From Massilia sp. Se16.2.3 (GTDB taxonomy: Bacteria > Pseudomonadota > Gammaproteobacteria > Burkholderiales > Burkholderiaceae_D): 64,000 bases of DNA. The stretch's first letter is position 1, and every line of letters starts with the position of its first letter. Location of the stretch: NCBI RefSeq assembly GCF_014171595.1, contig NZ_CP050451.1, positions 2,480,001 to 2,544,000 on the forward strand. The letters are read 5' to 3'. Both the position numbers and the translations under genes were made by a program. The notes below the pieces were generated by a model. It worked only from the letters and a program-made list of their open reading frames with translations. It made no database searches and had not been told where the DNA came from. Shown here piece after piece: positions 49,907 through 59,066 of the stretch.

Positions 49907-51888
49907 ATGCAACAGTACGCATGGTATGGCTGGTGAACCGTCTGCGCTGCATGTCGGTAGCGGAGATCGGTTACCGGGTGCGCCAGGCCGCGCGCACGAG
50001 AATGGCGCGCCGCGCGATCCCACGTGGCGCCCCGGCCCCTTTGCCGCGTACCCGCAGCTTCGGCCTGCCCGGTGCTCCCACCCTCGACGCCGCCCAGGTC
50101 GAAACCCTGCTGGCCGAAGCCGACCGTATCTGCGCCGGCCACGTCGTCCTGTTCGCCGACCGCAGCTTCGACGTCGGCGTGCCCACCGTCTGGAACCGCG
50201 ACCCCGACAGCGGCATCACGGGGCCATCGGTGTTTTCGGGCGACATCAGTATCGACGATCCCAACCTGGTCGGCGACATCAAGCATGTCTGGGAACTGAA
50301 CCGCCACCTGCACTTGGTGCGCCTGGCGCAAGCCTGGAGCGTCAGCGGCGACGTGCGCTGGCTGCACGCGCTCGAGCAGCAGCTGCGCAGCTGGCTCGAC
50401 CAGTGCCCGCCGCTGACCGGCCCCAACTGGACCAGTCCGATGGAGCTGGGCATCCGCCTGATCAACTGGGCGCTGCTGTGGCAGCTCGTCGGCGGCGAGG
50501 GCAGCGTACTCTTTTCCGGCGACTCCGGCCAGCGCCTGCGCGCCGACTGGCTCGACAGCATCCACGCCCATTGCCGCACCATCGCGCGCAACCTGTCGCG
50601 CCATTCGTCGGCCAACAACCACCTGATTGGTGAACTGGCCGGCCTGTTCGTGGCCAGTTCGGTCTGGCCCTGCTGGAAAGCCTCGAGCGGCTGGATGGAG
50701 CAGGCGCGGCGCGAACTCGAACAGCAGGCGCGCCTGCAGTATTCGCTCGACGGCGTGAACCGCGAGCAGGCCTTCGGCTACCACGTGTTCTCGGCCGAAT
50801 TCCTGTTCGTGGCCGGTCTCGTCGGCCAGGCCTGCGATGTGCCGTTCTCCCGCACCTACTGGAGCGTGCTGCAGCGCGCCCTGCGGTTCCTGCGTTCGGT
50901 ACGCGATGTCGGCGGCCATGTGCCGAACGTCGGCGACAGCGACGACGGCGGCGTGTTCCGCCTCGACGCCGCCGGCAGCGACCGCGCGGCGCAATTGCTG
51001 GCGCTGGGCGATGCCGTCTTCAGCGCCCAGCCGGCGCTGCAAGCGGCCGGGCACAGCGCTACCCACCCGGGCGTGCGCTGGCTGCTGCACGCGCTGCCGG
51101 GGCGCCGTCCCGATGCCGACCCTCACGAGTCCGACACCGGCTGGGCCTTCCCCGACGGCGGCTATTTCCTGTTCGGCTCGCAGTTCGGCGAAGAGAACGA
51201 AATCAAGGGCATGCTCGATTGCGGCCCGCTCGGCTATCTCGGCATTGCCGCCCATGGCCATGCCGACGCGCTGGCGCTGACGCTCTCGGTGGCGGGCGAG
51301 GAAGTGCTGGTCGACCCGGGCACCTATTCCTACTGGCAGGAACCGAAGTGGCGCGACTATTTCCGCGGCACCTCGGCCCACAACACCGTGCGCGTGGACG
51401 GGCGCGACCAATCGGTCTCCGGTGGACGCTTCATGTGGCTGCGCAAGGCCAACGCCAGCATCGAACGCATGCCCAGTTCGCCCCACGAATTCGATTTCCG
51501 CGGTTCGCACGATGGCTACACCCGCTTTACCGATCCGGTGCGCCACCTGCGCAGCGTCCGTTTCGACGCGGCCAGCTCGACCCTGGTCGTGCGCGACGAG
51601 GTTGCCGCGAAAAAGCCGCATCCGGTCGAACTGTTCTGGCATTTTGCGCCCGAACTGAACGTGCGCCTGACCAGCAGCGGCCTGCACGTGCGGGGCAAGC
51701 GCTTTGCCCTGCAGATGCACGCCAGCGGCGCCGACCTCAAGCTGGAACTGGTGCGCGGCGCCGAAAACCCGCCGCTGGGCTGGTATTCGCGCTGCTACGA
51801 ATCGAAAGAGCCAAGCGACGTATTGCGCATCTCCACCGTATCGTCCGCCGTTCCGGTCGAGTGCAGGTTTACAATAACGTTTTTTTAA
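49903..51888 (+). CDS. Heparinase II/III-family protein (cytoplasmic-start type)
   Basis: A 661-residue protein. The N-terminal heparinase domain has MSVAEIGYRVRQAARTRMAR, FSGDISIDDPNLVGDIKHVW and RNLSRHSSANNHLIGELAGL. The C-terminal domain has YLGIAAHGHADALALTLSVA, EEVLVDPGTYSYWQEPKWRD and FRGTSAHNTVRVDGRDQS, the hallmarks of the family. No clear signal peptide is seen, unlike the first heparinase-like protein in this locus. It begins in an ATGA overlap with the preceding glycosyltransferase. It may modify or degrade nascent polymer. Confidence 0.88.
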   Translation: MNATVRMVWLVNRLRCMSVAEIGYRVRQAARTRMARRAIPRGAPAPLPRTRSFGLPGAPTLDAAQVETLLAEADRICAGHVVLFADRSFDVGVPTVWNRDPDSGITGPSVFSGDISIDDPNLVGDIKHVWELNRHLHLVRLAQAWSVSGDVRWLHALEQQLRSWLDQCPPLTGPNWTSPMELGIRLINWALLWQLVGGEGSVLFSGDSGQRLRADWLDSIHAHCRTIARNLSRHSSANNHLIGELAGLFVASSVWPCWKASSGWMEQARRELEQQARLQYSLDGVNREQAFGYHVFSAEFLFVAGLVGQACDVPFSRTYWSVLQRALRFLRSVRDVGGHVPNVGDSDDGGVFRLDAAGSDRAAQLLALGDAVFSAQPALQAAGHSATHPGVRWLLHALPGRRPDADPHESDTGWAFPDGGYFLFGSQFGEENEIKGMLDCGPLGYLGIAAHGHADALALTLSVAGEEVLVDPGTYSYWQEPKWRDYFRGTSAHNTVRVDGRDQSVSGGRFMWLRKANASIERMPSSPHEFDFRGSHDGYTRFTDPVRHLRSVRFDAASSTLVVRDEVAAKKPHPVELFWHFAPELNVRLTSSGLHVRGKRFALQMHASGADLKLELVRGAENPPLGWYSRCYESKEPSDVLRISTVSSAVPVECRFTITFF

Positions 51889-52071
51889 GTACTTGACTGA
51901 AAAGCAATGCGACAATAGCGGGCAGAAGCGGATCCGGTGGGGCACAGCCGGCAACGTAAACAAACGGGACGGACGCGGCAACGCCTCGGTCCTGGATGCC
52001 GAAAACACATTGGTTCTTAGCCAAATAGTTCAGTTTCCATAATTACTACAGCTGCAGGGAAGTCCAAAAAC

Positions 52072-53178
52072 ATGCTTATTTATCTGGTGGCCGGCGCAAG
52101 GCCCAACTTCATGAAGATCGCGCCGATCGTGCGTGCATTGCAGGCACAGCAGGCGCTGTCGTTCAAGATCATCCATACCGGCCAGCACTACGACCGCGAA
52201 ATGAACGACGTCTTCTTCGAGGAACTCGGCATTCCGCAACCCGACGTCTTCATGGCCGCCGGCGGCGGCAGCCACGCCCAGCAAACCGCGAAAATCATGG
52301 TCGGCTTCGAGGAACTGTGCGTGGCCGAGCGTCCCGCTGCCGTGCTGGTGGTCGGCGACGTCAATTCCACGCTGGCCTGCTCGATCGTCGCCAAGAAGCT
52401 CAACATCCCCGTCGCCCACGTCGAGGCCGGCCTGCGCAGCGGCGACATGGCCATGCCCGAGGAAATCAACCGCCTCGTCACCGACAGCATCTCCGACTGG
52501 TTCTTCGTCACCGAACCGTCGGCCGTCGAACACCTGCGCCGCGAAGGCAAGCCTGAATCCGCCGTGCACTACGTCGGCCATGTGATGGTCGACAACGTGC
52601 TGTTCCAGGCTGACAAGCTCACCCGCGCCGACACCTCCGGTTTCGAAACAAGCGCCTTCAAGGCCCAGGCCCAGCAGAATGGCGGCCGCTACGGCGTCGT
52701 CACCATGCACCGCCCGAGCAATGTCGACGAGCCGGAGACTTTTGCCCGCATCGCCGGCGCACTGAAGGAAATCGCGACGGAACTCCCGCTGATCTTCCCG
52801 GTGCACCCGCGCACCCGCGCCAACATCGAGAAATTCGGCATCGACCTGGGCCCGAACGTGACCCTGGCCGGTCCCCAGGCCTACATGGCCTTCCTCAACC
52901 TGTGGAAGGACGCGGCCGTCGTGCTGACCGACTCCGGCGGCCTGCAGGAAGAAACGACGGCACTCGGCGTGCCCTGCGTCACCATCCGCGAGAACACCGA
53001 GCGTCCGGTGACGGTGGAAGAGGGCTCGAACGTGCTGGCCGGCACCGACCCGAACAAGATCCTGGAAGAAGCGCGCAAGGTCCTGCGCGGCGAAGGCAAG
53101 CAGGGCCGCCGTCCGCACCTGTGGGACGGCAAGGCCGCCGAACGCATCGTGGAAGTGCTGGCACGCGAGCTGAGCTAA
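52072..53178 (+). CDS. wecB: UDP-N-acetylglucosamine 2-epimerase (non-hydrolysing)
   Basis: A 368-residue enzyme converting UDP-GlcNAc to UDP-ManNAc. Motifs: GARPNFMKIAPIVRAL, IIHTGQHYDREMNDVFFEEL, VVGDVNSTLACSIVAKKL, AHVEAGLRSGDMAMPEEINR (catalytic His/Glu region), VTMHRPSNVD and TDSGGLQEETTALGVPCVT. It is followed 10 bases later by a WecG-type transferase, which suggests ManNAc or ManNAcA in the polymer. Confidence 0.96.
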   Translation: MLIYLVAGARPNFMKIAPIVRALQAQQALSFKIIHTGQHYDREMNDVFFEELGIPQPDVFMAAGGGSHAQQTAKIMVGFEELCVAERPAAVLVVGDVNSTLACSIVAKKLNIPVAHVEAGLRSGDMAMPEEINRLVTDSISDWFFVTEPSAVEHLRREGKPESAVHYVGHVMVDNVLFQADKLTRADTSGFETSAFKAQAQQNGGRYGVVTMHRPSNVDEPETFARIAGALKEIATELPLIFPVHPRTRANIEKFGIDLGPNVTLAGPQAYMAFLNLWKDAAVVLTDSGGLQEETTALGVPCVTIRENTERPVTVEEGSNVLAGTDPNKILEEARKVLRGEGKQGRRPHLWDGKAAERIVEVLARELS

Positions 53179-53188
53179 GGAAAATGGC

Positions 53189-53944
53189 ATGTCCCCCGCC
53201 ATCACACTGATGGGCTGCCGGATCGACAACCTGTCGATGGAAGAAACCCTCGTGCGCATCGAGGAATTCATCCGCTCCGGACAGCCCCATCAGCATGTGG
53301 TGGTGAACGTGGACAAGCTGGTCAAGGCCAGCCGCGATGCCGAGCTGCGCCGCATCATCAACGAGTGCGCGCTGGTGAACGTCGATGGCATGCCGGTGGT
53401 CTGGGCCTCGCGCCTGCTCGGCAAGCCGTTGAAGGAACGCGTTGCCGGGGTCGACCTGTTCGAGGCCCTGATGCGCCGTTCGAGCGAGCGCGGCTGGCGT
53501 GTATTCCTGCTGGGCGCGCGGGCCGAGGTGGTGCAGGCCGTGGCCGAGACCTATACCGCGCGCTACCCCGGCCTGGTCGTGGCGGGCTGGCGCGACGGCT
53601 ACTGGCAGGGCGAGGCGGAAGAAGCGGCGGTCGCGGAGCAGGTAAGGGCCAGCGCTGCCGACCTGCTGTTCGTGGCGATCAGTTCGCCCAAGAAGGAACA
53701 ATTCCTGGGCCGCTGGCAGGCCGCCATGCGCATCCCGTTCGCGATGGGCGTGGGCGGCACCTTCGACGTCGCCATCGGCCGTGTGAAGCGGGCGCCGCTG
53801 TGGATGCAGCGCGCCGGGCTGGAATGGTTTTACCGCTTCCTGCAGGAGCCGCGCCGCATGTTCCGGCGCTACTTTATCGAGGACATGGCCTTCCTCTGGC
53901 TGCTGGTCAAGGAAGCGCTGCATACCCGCAAGGGACAAACATAG
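53189..53944 (+). CDS. WecG/TagA/CpsF-family N-acetylmannosaminyl-type glycosyltransferase
   Basis: A 251-residue GT26 enzyme: [87 protein letters not shown] and [20 protein letters not shown]. The family transfers ManNAc or ManNAcA to a lipid-linked acceptor, consistent with the wecB gene just upstream. Confidence 0.93.
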   Translation: MSPAITLMGCRIDNLSMEETLVRIEEFIRSGQPHQHVVVNVDKLVKASRDAELRRIINECALVNVDGMPVVWASRLLGKPLKERVAGVDLFEALMRRSSERGWRVFLLGARAEVVQAVAETYTARYPGLVVAGWRDGYWQGEAEEAAVAEQVRASAADLLFVAISSPKKEQFLGRWQAAMRIPFAMGVGGTFDVAIGRVKRAPLWMQRAGLEWFYRFLQEPRRMFRRYFIEDMAFLWLLVKEALHTRKGQT

Positions 53945-54051
53945 GGACACGCGGTCGCAGAGCCGCCGAAGGACAAAGAAGAGGGGGGCGGCAATGCCGT
54001 CCTGGGAGCGCCGATACAGGCGCGCATCAACAAGCATAGAGAGTGACGACA

Positions 54052-55071
54052 ATGAAGATTCTGGTTACGGGCGGCGTGGGCTATATCGGTTCCCACACCG
54101 TCGTCGAGTTGCAGCATGCCGGGTACGACGTGGTCGTGGTCGACAATCTCTCCAACGCCCAGCGCGAGGTCCAGGACCGCGTGCGACAAATCACGGGCAA
54201 ATCGTTTGATTTCATCGAGGCCGACATCCGCGATCGCGCCGCCATGGAAGCGGCCTTTGCCGCTCACAAGGTCGATGCCGTGATCCACTTTGCTGGCCTG
54301 AAGGCGGTCGGCGAATCGGTGGCGCAGCCGCTGCGCTACTACGACAACAACGTCTCCGGCAGCGTCGTGCTGTTCGAGACGATGGCGAAGTTCGGCGTCA
54401 AGACGCTGGTGTTCAGTTCCTCGGCCACCGTCTACGGCGACCCGGCCTCGGTGCCGATCCTGGAAGACTTCCCGCTGTCGGCCACCAATCCCTACGGCCG
54501 CAGCAAGCTGATGATCGAGGACATCCTGCGCGACCTGATCAAGGCCGAACCGGACTGGCGCATTGCGCTGCTGCGCTACTTCAACCCGGTCGGTGCCCAC
54601 GAAAGCGGCCTGATCGGTGAGTCGCCTTCCGGCATCCCGAACAACCTCGTTCCCTACATCGCCCAGGTCGCAACCGGCCAGCGCGAAAAGCTGTCGGTGT
54701 TCGGGGGCGACTACCCGACCCCGGACGGCACCGGCATGCGCGACTACATCCACGTCGTGGACCTGTCGATCGGCCACGTCAAGACGCTCGACAAGCTGGC
54801 CCAGGGGCCGGGCCTGGTGACCTACAACCTCGGCACCGGCCGTGGCAACAGCGTGCTGGAAATGGTGCGTGCTTTCGAGGCCGCCAGCGGCCGCCCGATT
54901 CCGTACCAGATCGTCGACCGCCGTCCGGGCGATATCGCGAAGTGCTATGCCGATCCGGCCAAGGCCCGCGAGGAGCTCGGCTGGATCGCCACGCGCGACG
55001 TCGCCCAGATGTGCGCCGACACATGGCGCTACCAGACCTCCGGTAACGTTGAAAAAGCTTCAGAAAACTGA
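54052..55071 (+). CDS. galE: UDP-glucose 4-epimerase
   Basis: A 339-residue extended SDR interconverting UDP-glucose and UDP-galactose. It has [18 protein letters not shown] (NAD binding), [13 protein letters not shown], catalytic [11 protein letters not shown] and [12 protein letters not shown] (Tyr-x3-Lys), [17 protein letters not shown] and [18 protein letters not shown] 54043 is an alternative start three codons earlier. It lies in the nucleotide-sugar block at the end of the locus. Confidence 0.96.
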   Translation: MKILVTGGVGYIGSHTVVELQHAGYDVVVVDNLSNAQREVQDRVRQITGKSFDFIEADIRDRAAMEAAFAAHKVDAVIHFAGLKAVGESVAQPLRYYDNNVSGSVVLFETMAKFGVKTLVFSSSATVYGDPASVPILEDFPLSATNPYGRSKLMIEDILRDLIKAEPDWRIALLRYFNPVGAHESGLIGESPSGIPNNLVPYIAQVATGQREKLSVFGGDYPTPDGTGMRDYIHVVDLSIGHVKTLDKLAQGPGLVTYNLGTGRGNSVLEMVRAFEAASGRPIPYQIVDRRPGDIAKCYADPAKAREELGWIATRDVAQMCADTWRYQTSGNVEKASEN

Positions 55072-55228
55072 GTTCACTGGCTTTTGTAAGACTCATGAAG
55101 TATCGCGTCTTCAAAGCCTGCAAACCACTAGTGTCACAGGGCCTCGAGAAACCGTAGCGAGCATCGCAAACCGACACAGCGACGCGCAGCAGGTTTAGCA
55201 AGGCCCCTACCAAAAGGACGGTTCAATA

Positions 55229-56380
55229 ATGAAAGCAATGATTCTCGCGGCAGGCAAGGGCACGCGCGTTCGCCCGCTCACGTACGACCTTCCGAAACCC
55301 ATGATTCCGCTGCTGGGCAAGCCGGTGATGGCCTACCTGGTCGAGCACCTGAAAAAACACGGCGTGACCGAAATCATGGTCAACGTCAGCTGGCTGCATG
55401 AAAAGATCGAAGAGTATTTCGGCGAAGGCGAGCAGTTCGGCGTCCAGATCGGCTATTCCTTCGAAGGCTACATGACCGACGACGGCACCATCGTGCCCGA
55501 GCCGATCGGTTCGGCCGGCGGCATGAAGAAGATCCAGGAATTCGGCCAGTTCTTCGACGACACCACCATCGTGCTGTGCGGCGACGCCCTGATCGACCTC
55601 GACCTGAAAGCGGCCCTGCTCGAGCACCGCCGCAAGGGTGCGATGGCCTCCGTCATCACCAAGGAAGTCCCGTGGGACAAGGTGTCCTCGTATGGCGTCG
55701 TCGTTACCGACGAGCAGGGGCGCATTACCGAGTTCCAGGAAAAGCCGAGCCAGGAAGAGGCGAAGTCGAACTTCATCAGCACCGGCATCTACATCTTCGA
55801 GCCGGAAGTGATCGACTTGATTCCGTCGGGCGTGTCCTTCGACATCGGTTCGGAACTGTTCCCGCTGCTGGCCGAACGCGGCCTGCCGTTTTATGCCCAG
55901 GGTCGTCCGTTCAACTGGCTCGACATCGGCACCATGTCCGACTACTGGGAAGTGCTGCAGACGGTGCTGACGGGCGAAGTCAACCACATGGACGTGCCGG
56001 GCACCCAGATCGAGCCGGGCCTCTGGGTCGGCCTGAACACCTGCATCGACTGGAACGGCACCAAGATCGAGGGCCCGGTCTACATCGGCTCGGGCGTGAA
56101 GATCGAATCGGGCGTGCACATCGTCGGCCCGACCTGGATCGGCCACGGCAGCCACATCTGCGAAGGCGCCGAGATTGTCCGCAGTGTGTTGTTTGAATAT
56201 ACTCGCGTCTTGCATGATGTAACACTCAATGAAATGATTGTCTTCAAGGAATACAGTGTCGATCGTGCAGGAGAAATGAAGCACGCGTCCGAGTACAGCT
56301 CCGAAGAATGGCTGAACGCCCGCGACCGCCGCCGCAGCAGCCGCAAAGAAATCGCAAGTCAGAACAGCAATAACCAATAG
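55229..56380 (+). CDS. Sugar-phosphate nucleotidyltransferase with C-terminal left-handed beta-helix
   Basis: A 383-residue enzyme. N-terminal nucleotidyltransferase domain: MKAMILAAGKGTRVRPLTYD, LPKPMIPLLGKPVM, GSAGGMKKI, LCGDALIDLD and FQEKP. C-terminal hexapeptide repeats run from GLWVGLNTCIDWNGTKIEGP to HIVGPTWIGHGSHICEGAEI, then a charged tail. It resembles GDP-mannose- or dTDP/UDP-glucose-forming enzymes; the sugar cannot be fixed from sequence by eye. It is 11 bases before manC. Confidence 0.88.
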   Translation: MKAMILAAGKGTRVRPLTYDLPKPMIPLLGKPVMAYLVEHLKKHGVTEIMVNVSWLHEKIEEYFGEGEQFGVQIGYSFEGYMTDDGTIVPEPIGSAGGMKKIQEFGQFFDDTTIVLCGDALIDLDLKAALLEHRRKGAMASVITKEVPWDKVSSYGVVVTDEQGRITEFQEKPSQEEAKSNFISTGIYIFEPEVIDLIPSGVSFDIGSELFPLLAERGLPFYAQGRPFNWLDIGTMSDYWEVLQTVLTGEVNHMDVPGTQIEPGLWVGLNTCIDWNGTKIEGPVYIGSGVKIESGVHIVGPTWIGHGSHICEGAEIVRSVLFEYTRVLHDVTLNEMIVFKEYSVDRAGEMKHASEYSSEEWLNARDRRRSSRKEIASQNSNNQ

Positions 56381-56391
56381 AAAGCGAACGC

Positions 56392-57810
56392 ATGAAAATT
56401 TACCCAGTGATCCTCTCCGGCGGTGCCGGCACCCGTCTGTGGCCACTGTCGCGGGCTGTGCTGCCAAAACAGTTGCTGCCGCTGGTTGCCGACAAGACCA
56501 TGTTGCAGGAGACCGCGCTGCGCGTGGCCGGCCTGCCGGGTCTGATGGCTCCGCTGGTCGTCTGCGGCAACGACCACCGCTTCATGGTGGCCGAGCAGCT
56601 GCGCGCGGCCGGCATTACGCCGCTGGGGATCCTGCTCGAGCCGGTCGGCCGCAATACCGCGCCGGCAGTGGCCGCCGCTGCGCATTACCTGAAATCGATC
56701 GACCCGGAAGCGGTCATGCTGGTGCTGCCGGCTGACCACGTCATCACCAATCGCGAAGCCTTCAAGGATGCGGTGCTGCGCGCCGCGACCATGGTGCGCG
56801 AAGGCGGCCTGGCCACCTTCGGCATCGTGCCGCAAGGCCCGGAAACCGGCTATGGCTACATCCGCCGCGGTGCGGCGCTGGCGAATTGCGAAGACTGCTA
56901 CCAGGTCGAGCGCTTCGTCGAGAAACCGGACCTTGCCACGGCCCAGGCCTTCGTCGCGGACGGCGGCTACTACTGGAATAGCGGCATGTTCATGTTTGCC
57001 GCCGAGCGTTACCTGGCCGAGCTGGCCCAGTTCGCGCCGGAGATCGCCACCGCCGCCGAGAAAGCCGTCAGCACCGGCTACCGCGACCTCGATTTCTGCC
57101 GCCTCGACGAAGCCGCCTTCTCGGGCTGCCCGTCGGACTCGATCGACTACGCCGTCATGGAGCATACCGGCCACGCCGTGGTTGTCCCGGCCGACATCGG
57201 CTGGAGCGACGTCGGTTCCTGGTCGGCGCTGTGGGAAGTGCAGCCGAAGGACGACAATGGCAATGCCCAGCGTGGCGACGTCTATCTCGACGGCGTCAAG
57301 AATTCGCTGGTGCGCGCCGAGAGCCGCATCGTGGCGGTCGTCGGCGTCGAGAACATCGTCGTCGTCGAGACCCAGGATGCGGTGCTGGTCGCGCACAAGG
57401 ACCAGGTGCAGCGCGTCAAGCAGGTGGTCGACCACCTGAAATCGAAGGAACGTACCGAGCACCTGCACCACACGCGCGTCTACCGTCCGTGGGGCCACTA
57501 CGAGGGCATCGATGCGGGCGACCGTTTCCAGGTCAAGCGCATCACCGTGAAACCGGGCGAAAAACTGTCCCTGCAGATGCACCACCACCGCGCCGAGCAC
57601 TGGGTGGTCGTCTCGGGCACGGCCCGCGTGACCTGCGGCGACAAGGTCAGCCTGCTGTCGGAAAACGAGTCGACCTATATCCCGATCGGCATGAACCACC
57701 GTCTCGAGAACCCGGGCAAACTGCCGCTGCACATCATCGAAGTGCAGTCCGGCAGCTACCTGGGCGAGGACGACATCGTGCGCTTCGAGGATATCTACCA
57801 GCGCTCGTAA
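56392..57810 (+). CDS. manC: Bifunctional mannose-1-phosphate guanylyltransferase / mannose-6-phosphate isomerase
   Basis: A 472-residue type II enzyme making GDP-mannose. The pyrophosphorylase motif YPVILSGGAGTRLWPLSR leads into LPKQLLPLV, then ADHVITN, FVEKPD and GYYWNSGMFMF. The C-terminal cupin is the isomerase-type part: RPWGHYEGIDAGDRFQVKRI, KPGEKLSLQMHHHRAEHWVV and IPIGMNHRLENPGKLPLHII. It supplies GDP-mannose, the precursor of the GDP-fucose made by fcl. A terminator follows, closing the locus. Confidence 0.96.
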   Translation: MKIYPVILSGGAGTRLWPLSRAVLPKQLLPLVADKTMLQETALRVAGLPGLMAPLVVCGNDHRFMVAEQLRAAGITPLGILLEPVGRNTAPAVAAAAHYLKSIDPEAVMLVLPADHVITNREAFKDAVLRAATMVREGGLATFGIVPQGPETGYGYIRRGAALANCEDCYQVERFVEKPDLATAQAFVADGGYYWNSGMFMFAAERYLAELAQFAPEIATAAEKAVSTGYRDLDFCRLDEAAFSGCPSDSIDYAVMEHTGHAVVVPADIGWSDVGSWSALWEVQPKDDNGNAQRGDVYLDGVKNSLVRAESRIVAVVGVENIVVVETQDAVLVAHKDQVQRVKQVVDHLKSKERTEHLHHTRVYRPWGHYEGIDAGDRFQVKRITVKPGEKLSLQMHHHRAEHWVVVSGTARVTCGDKVSLLSENESTYIPIGMNHRLENPGKLPLHIIEVQSGSYLGEDDIVRFEDIYQRS

Positions 57811-57872
57811 GATCAGGACAGCCGGCACTGCGCGGGAAGGACGCCTGCAGGGCCGGGGGACCGGCAGGGACG

Positions 57873-57900
57873 AAAGCGGGCGGCAACGCCCGCTTTTTTT
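57873..57900 (+). terminator. Intrinsic terminator ending the exopolysaccharide locus
   Basis: A 10-bp stem (AAAGCGGGCG at 57873–57882 with CGCCCGCTTT at 57887–57896) with a GCAA tetraloop runs into seven T residues, about 60 bases after the manC stop. Confidence 0.93.
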
Positions 57901-58043
57901 CGTCCGTCGCGCCCGCGCGGGACGGCCACGCGCACCCGTGGCTTCCTCTACACCTTGCGCAAGGTTCCCAAGTCAACAGTGTGAGGGGGTGCGCCACCCC
58001 GGCATACAATGGGTTGGTCAGTGAACCCCGACCGGAGGTGATC

Positions 58044-58847
58044 ATGAAGACGCTCCTTGCCCGTGGCCCGCATCCGCTGCCTCTTGCGCTGCGCCTTGTA
58101 CTATCGCGTGCACTGTCCCGCGCGCTCGCGCTGGCACTGCCGCTAGTCCTGCCGTTTATCCTGCTGCTCGTTGCTCCGCCATCGCACGCCCAGACCGGCA
58201 ACCCGCCGCTCGATCCCGTCCTCGAAGGGCAGCTCGAACGCTGGCTCGGCGCCGGCGACCTCATCTTCGATAACGTCTATACGCGCGCGCCTGGCGACGA
58301 CTCGCTCGACTTCCACGCCGCCGCCGACGACCGGGGCCCGACTTTTACCCTGGTGCGCGTCAGCGATCCGGCAGGGCAAGCCTGGCTGGTGGGCGGCTAC
58401 AACCCGCAAAGCTGGTCGTCCACGGACGGCTGGCACAGCACGGAACGCGATTTCCAGCGCACGGCCTTCCTGTTCAATTACACCGATCCCGGCGTCTGGC
58501 ACCAGGTGCCGAGCGGCTTCGAACTACCCAGCCAGGGCGCTTTCCAGACCTTCAATGCGGCCGACCAGGGGCCGACCTTCGGCGCCGGCCCCGACCTCCT
58601 GGTCAACGACCGGCTCGATACCGCGCTGTCCTGGCGCCTGAGCTATGGCGACCCAGGCGGCGAGGGGCGCAGCATCATCGACGGATCGACCGGCGGACAG
58701 CTCTTCAGGATCGACGCGCTCGAACTCTACGCCATCGCGCCGATTCCGGAACCGGCCGCAGCCACCATGCTCGCAGGCGGCCTGGGCATGCTGGCGCTCG
58801 CCCTTGCGCCACGCATGCGCCGCCGTACGGTCGCCGTGCGCGCCTGA
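58044..58847 (+). CDS. PEP-CTERM-anchored protein with TLD-like domain
   Basis: A 267-residue exported protein. The signal peptide includes ALPLVLPFILLLVAPPSHA. The TLDc-like central part has FTLVRVSDPAGQAWLVGGYN and DGWHSTERDFQRTAFLFNYT. The sorting tail is PIPEPAAATMLAGGLGMLAL followed by an Arg-rich end (RMRRR), a classic PEP-CTERM exosortase signal. GGAGGTGATC directly before the ATG is an almost perfect ribosome-binding site, implying high expression. It is a likely substrate of the XrtB encoded in this window. Confidence 0.9.
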   Translation: MKTLLARGPHPLPLALRLVLSRALSRALALALPLVLPFILLLVAPPSHAQTGNPPLDPVLEGQLERWLGAGDLIFDNVYTRAPGDDSLDFHAAADDRGPTFTLVRVSDPAGQAWLVGGYNPQSWSSTDGWHSTERDFQRTAFLFNYTDPGVWHQVPSGFELPSQGAFQTFNAADQGPTFGAGPDLLVNDRLDTALSWRLSYGDPGGEGRSIIDGSTGGQLFRIDALELYAIAPIPEPAAATMLAGGLGMLALALAPRMRRRTVAVRA

Positions 58848-59066
58848 TAGCGGGCCATGGCCCGGCCATCCCGCAGGCGTGGCGGCGCTGCAGCCTTGTC
58901 GCGTCCATGCGCCAGGAAACGGGTGCGGCCGGGCGGGGAGTTCCCGCGCGCGTTCGCGCTGCCAGCGGAAGGAGGCGCGTACTGGCGCTCCGGCGCGCCT
59001 CCGTGGGCGCACGGGCGCACGCCTGCGCGGCTGTTCGTGAGCCTGCTCCCATGGCTGCGCATCCGG

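Noticed and set aside
57231..58043. An extended N-terminus for the PEP-CTERM TLD-like protein
   Set aside because: The open frame overlaps manC and the terminator. The ATG at 58044 has a near-perfect ribosome-binding site and begins the signal peptide.
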